This document shows, piece after piece, positions 22,379 to 23,561 of a stretch of 23,561 bases of DNA. The stretch covers positions 1 to 23,561 of the forward strand of contig CALIHP010000025.1 in NCBI GenBank assembly GCA_938020565.1, written 5' to 3'. The translations under genes were made by a program, and so were the position numbers. The DNA comes from an uncultured Anaerolineaceae bacterium (GTDB lineage: Bacteria; Chloroflexota; Anaerolineae; Anaerolineales; Anaerolineaceae). How positions within the stretch are numbered: position 1 is the first letter of the stretch; each line of letters begins with the position of its first letter. The notes under the pieces were generated by a model. The model was not told the origin of the DNA and did not search any database. It worked only from the letters and a program-made list of their open reading frames with translations.

Positions 22379-23561
22379 TTGAACGAAACAGAATTTGATT
22401 CCAAGGCGCGCGAACGCTATCGCCGGAGGGGAATTTTCGGCAATCCGGATACTCCGAAAAAAGTCTATTTAAATGAACTGGCGCATCGGCTTACGCCTTC
22501 GATCGGCGATTTTGCGCTGATTTTGTTCTGCGGGGTTTTGATGTCGGCTGCGATCTGGTTCAACGTTCCGGTTCTCCTGGTTCCGGTTTTCGCTTTCTTC
22601 CCGTTCATGGGTTCGTTTTTTGGCTTCCTGCTGGGGCTGACGGCGGGATCGTTCCGCTTCGCCCTGAAGGCGTTCGCGAACCTGCTGATTCTGATGGCGC
22701 TGTATTTTGCCGGGCTGTTCCTGATCGGGACAGCGGCGCAGAGATTCAATCTTTCGGTATCGCCGTTCTTCGGCGCATTTTTACAGCCGTCTGCGCTCCT
22801 GCTGTTTACCTGCGCTGTCTGCGTCTTTTTTTCGGTGACACGGCTCGTCGTCTGGAAGGAGCGGATTCCCGAATCCTTTTCGACGGCGGCGTTTGCGTCG
22901 GTCTGGCTTCCGTTAGGCGTTGCGGGGTTCATGTTCGGAACGGGATATGCCGAAGCGGCGACGGTCGCGCTGCGGACCGCTTTGATGGGGTTCGCGGTGA
23001 ATCTTGCGGTGACGCTGATTGCGCTGTACCTGCATCGGTTATTTACGGCCAAGCCGGCCGCGTTCGTTCTTTCCCTGACGCTGTTGGCCCTCTCGGCTGG
23101 ATGGGTTTTTCTCTGGCGCGGACCCGTTCTCGTAAGCGCTGGAGCTACGATCAATTCGATCCGTGCCCGCCTGAACGCGGAATCGGTTGAACTCGTCCCG
23201 GCTGGTTTGCCGGATTCGGCCGCCGCTTTGGTCGGGCCGGGAACGCTGCCCGGCGGAGCCGCTGGCGCGACGCTTCAGCCCGCTGACGTGGATCGTGAAT
23301 CCGATTCCACGGCGGAAGTCACGGCGCGGCTGACCGCCGTGTCAACGACGACAGCGACGGTTTCCCCGTTCCCGACCGACGCTCCGGCGACGTTAGCTCC
23401 GCCGGAAAAAACGGCCGATACGACGACGTATGAAATGACCCGGTCGAGCGTTCAGGAAAAATTCGGGATTAAATTCCCGACGGGCTTAGGAAATGGCGAA
23501 ACGCCTGCCCCTGCGGCGAGCGAGACTTCGGCTCTGTCGGCGACCGTCACAAAACCGGCGA
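22379..23561 (+). CDS. Polytopic membrane protein, truncated by the window edge
   Basis: At least 394 aa, open to the last base. The start is TTG at 22379, with AAAGGGG (22366-22372) 6 nt upstream. The first residues (MNETEFDSKARERYRRRGIF) are charged and cytoplasmic-like. About seven hydrophobic segments follow between residues 42 and 260 (for example FALILFCGVLMSAAIWF and ALYFAGLFLIG). From about 275 onward there is a long Ala/Thr/Pro/Ser-rich hydrophilic region, probably extracytoplasmic. I do not recognise a family. The Thr/Pro-rich stretch resembles the linker of the neighbouring lipoprotein. An antisense 229-aa ORF overlaps it but has no protein-like features. Confidence 0.75.
   Translation, partial: MNETEFDSKARERYRRRGIFGNPDTPKKVYLNELAHRLTPSIGDFALILFCGVLMSAAIWFNVPVLLVPVFAFFPFMGSFFGFLLGLTAGSFRFALKAFANLLILMALYFAGLFLIGTAAQRFNLSVSPFFGAFLQPSALLLFTCAVCVFFSVTRLVVWKERIPESFSTAAFASVWLPLGVAGFMFGTGYAEAATVALRTALMGFAVNLAVTLIALYLHRLFTAKPAAFVLSLTLLALSAGWVFLWRGPVLVSAGATINSIRARLNAESVELVPAGLPDSAAALVGPGTLPGGAAGATLQPADVDRESDSTAEVTARLTAVSTTTATVSPFPTDAPATLAPPEKTADTTTYEMTRSSVQEKFGIKFPTGLGNGETPAPAASETSALSATVTKPA

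Noticed and set aside
22465..23154. 229-aa minus-strand ORF near the right end
   Set aside because: The plus-strand frame across it has a ribosome site, membrane segments and runs open to the edge; the minus frame is a basic, low-complexity shadow.

Overview
The window is most likely bacterial chromosome from a Chloroflexota of the Anaerolineae type. This is an inference from several features together: secreted proteins with NBR1-type (next-to-BRCA1) Ig-like domains, lipoproteins with Thr/Pro/Ala-rich linkers, a very large SecA without the usual C-terminal zinc motif, and GC-rich codon use. It is core and accessory chromosome. No CRISPR array, rRNA gene or intact prophage is visible.

Layout, left to right. 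(1) 1-3172, minus strand: two secreted paralogues with NBR1-like Ig domains, separated by a 518-bp gap. That gap holds a 311-bp structured element with imperfect terminal inverted repeats (MITE-like or an IS remnant). (2) 3173-4048, minus: an SGNH/GDSL hydrolase. (3) 4165-6983, plus: a three-gene ECF transporter operon (membrane S component of the MptD/Trep_Strep type, EcfT, and one protein carrying both ATPase domains), closed by a clear terminator. (4) 7262-12456, plus: secA (1400 aa) overlapping holB by 4 bp, then a tRNA-Arg(CCU) gene with its own promoter-like -10. (5) 12579-18711, minus: an AraC-type regulator with a GyrI-like domain, and a compact six-gene run in transcription order thrC, thrB, LysM lipoprotein, a 58-aa small ORF, a 16S rRNA m7G1405 methyltransferase-like gene (FmrO/ArmA/Rmt family), and an RsmF/Sun-type rRNA m5C methyltransferase. 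(6) 18899-19708, minus: a BRO-N/DinD-like protein, compositionally distinct from its neighbours. (7) 20002-20919, plus: a branched-chain aminotransferase. (8) 21094-22197, minus: a BMP-like substrate-binding lipoprotein. (9) 22379 to the right edge, plus: a truncated polytopic membrane protein starting at TTG.

The most interesting feature is the pairing, 12 bp apart in one apparent operon, of an aminoglycoside-resistance-type G1405 methyltransferase with a Sun/RsmF-type methyltransferase whose E. coli relative modifies C1407, two nucleotides away in the decoding site. The first of these genes is preceded by a 58-aa ORF containing a GC-rich hairpin, which could form a leader or attenuator. Other items worth checking are the roughly 500 extra residues in SecA, the inverted-repeat element with a perfect 13-bp hairpin, an internal ribosome binding site that would release the effector domain of the AraC protein, and a Trp/Tyr-rich tail on one NBR1-like protein.

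Several starts were moved to sites with a Shine-Dalgarno sequence. All family assignments come from motifs read by eye, without database searches.
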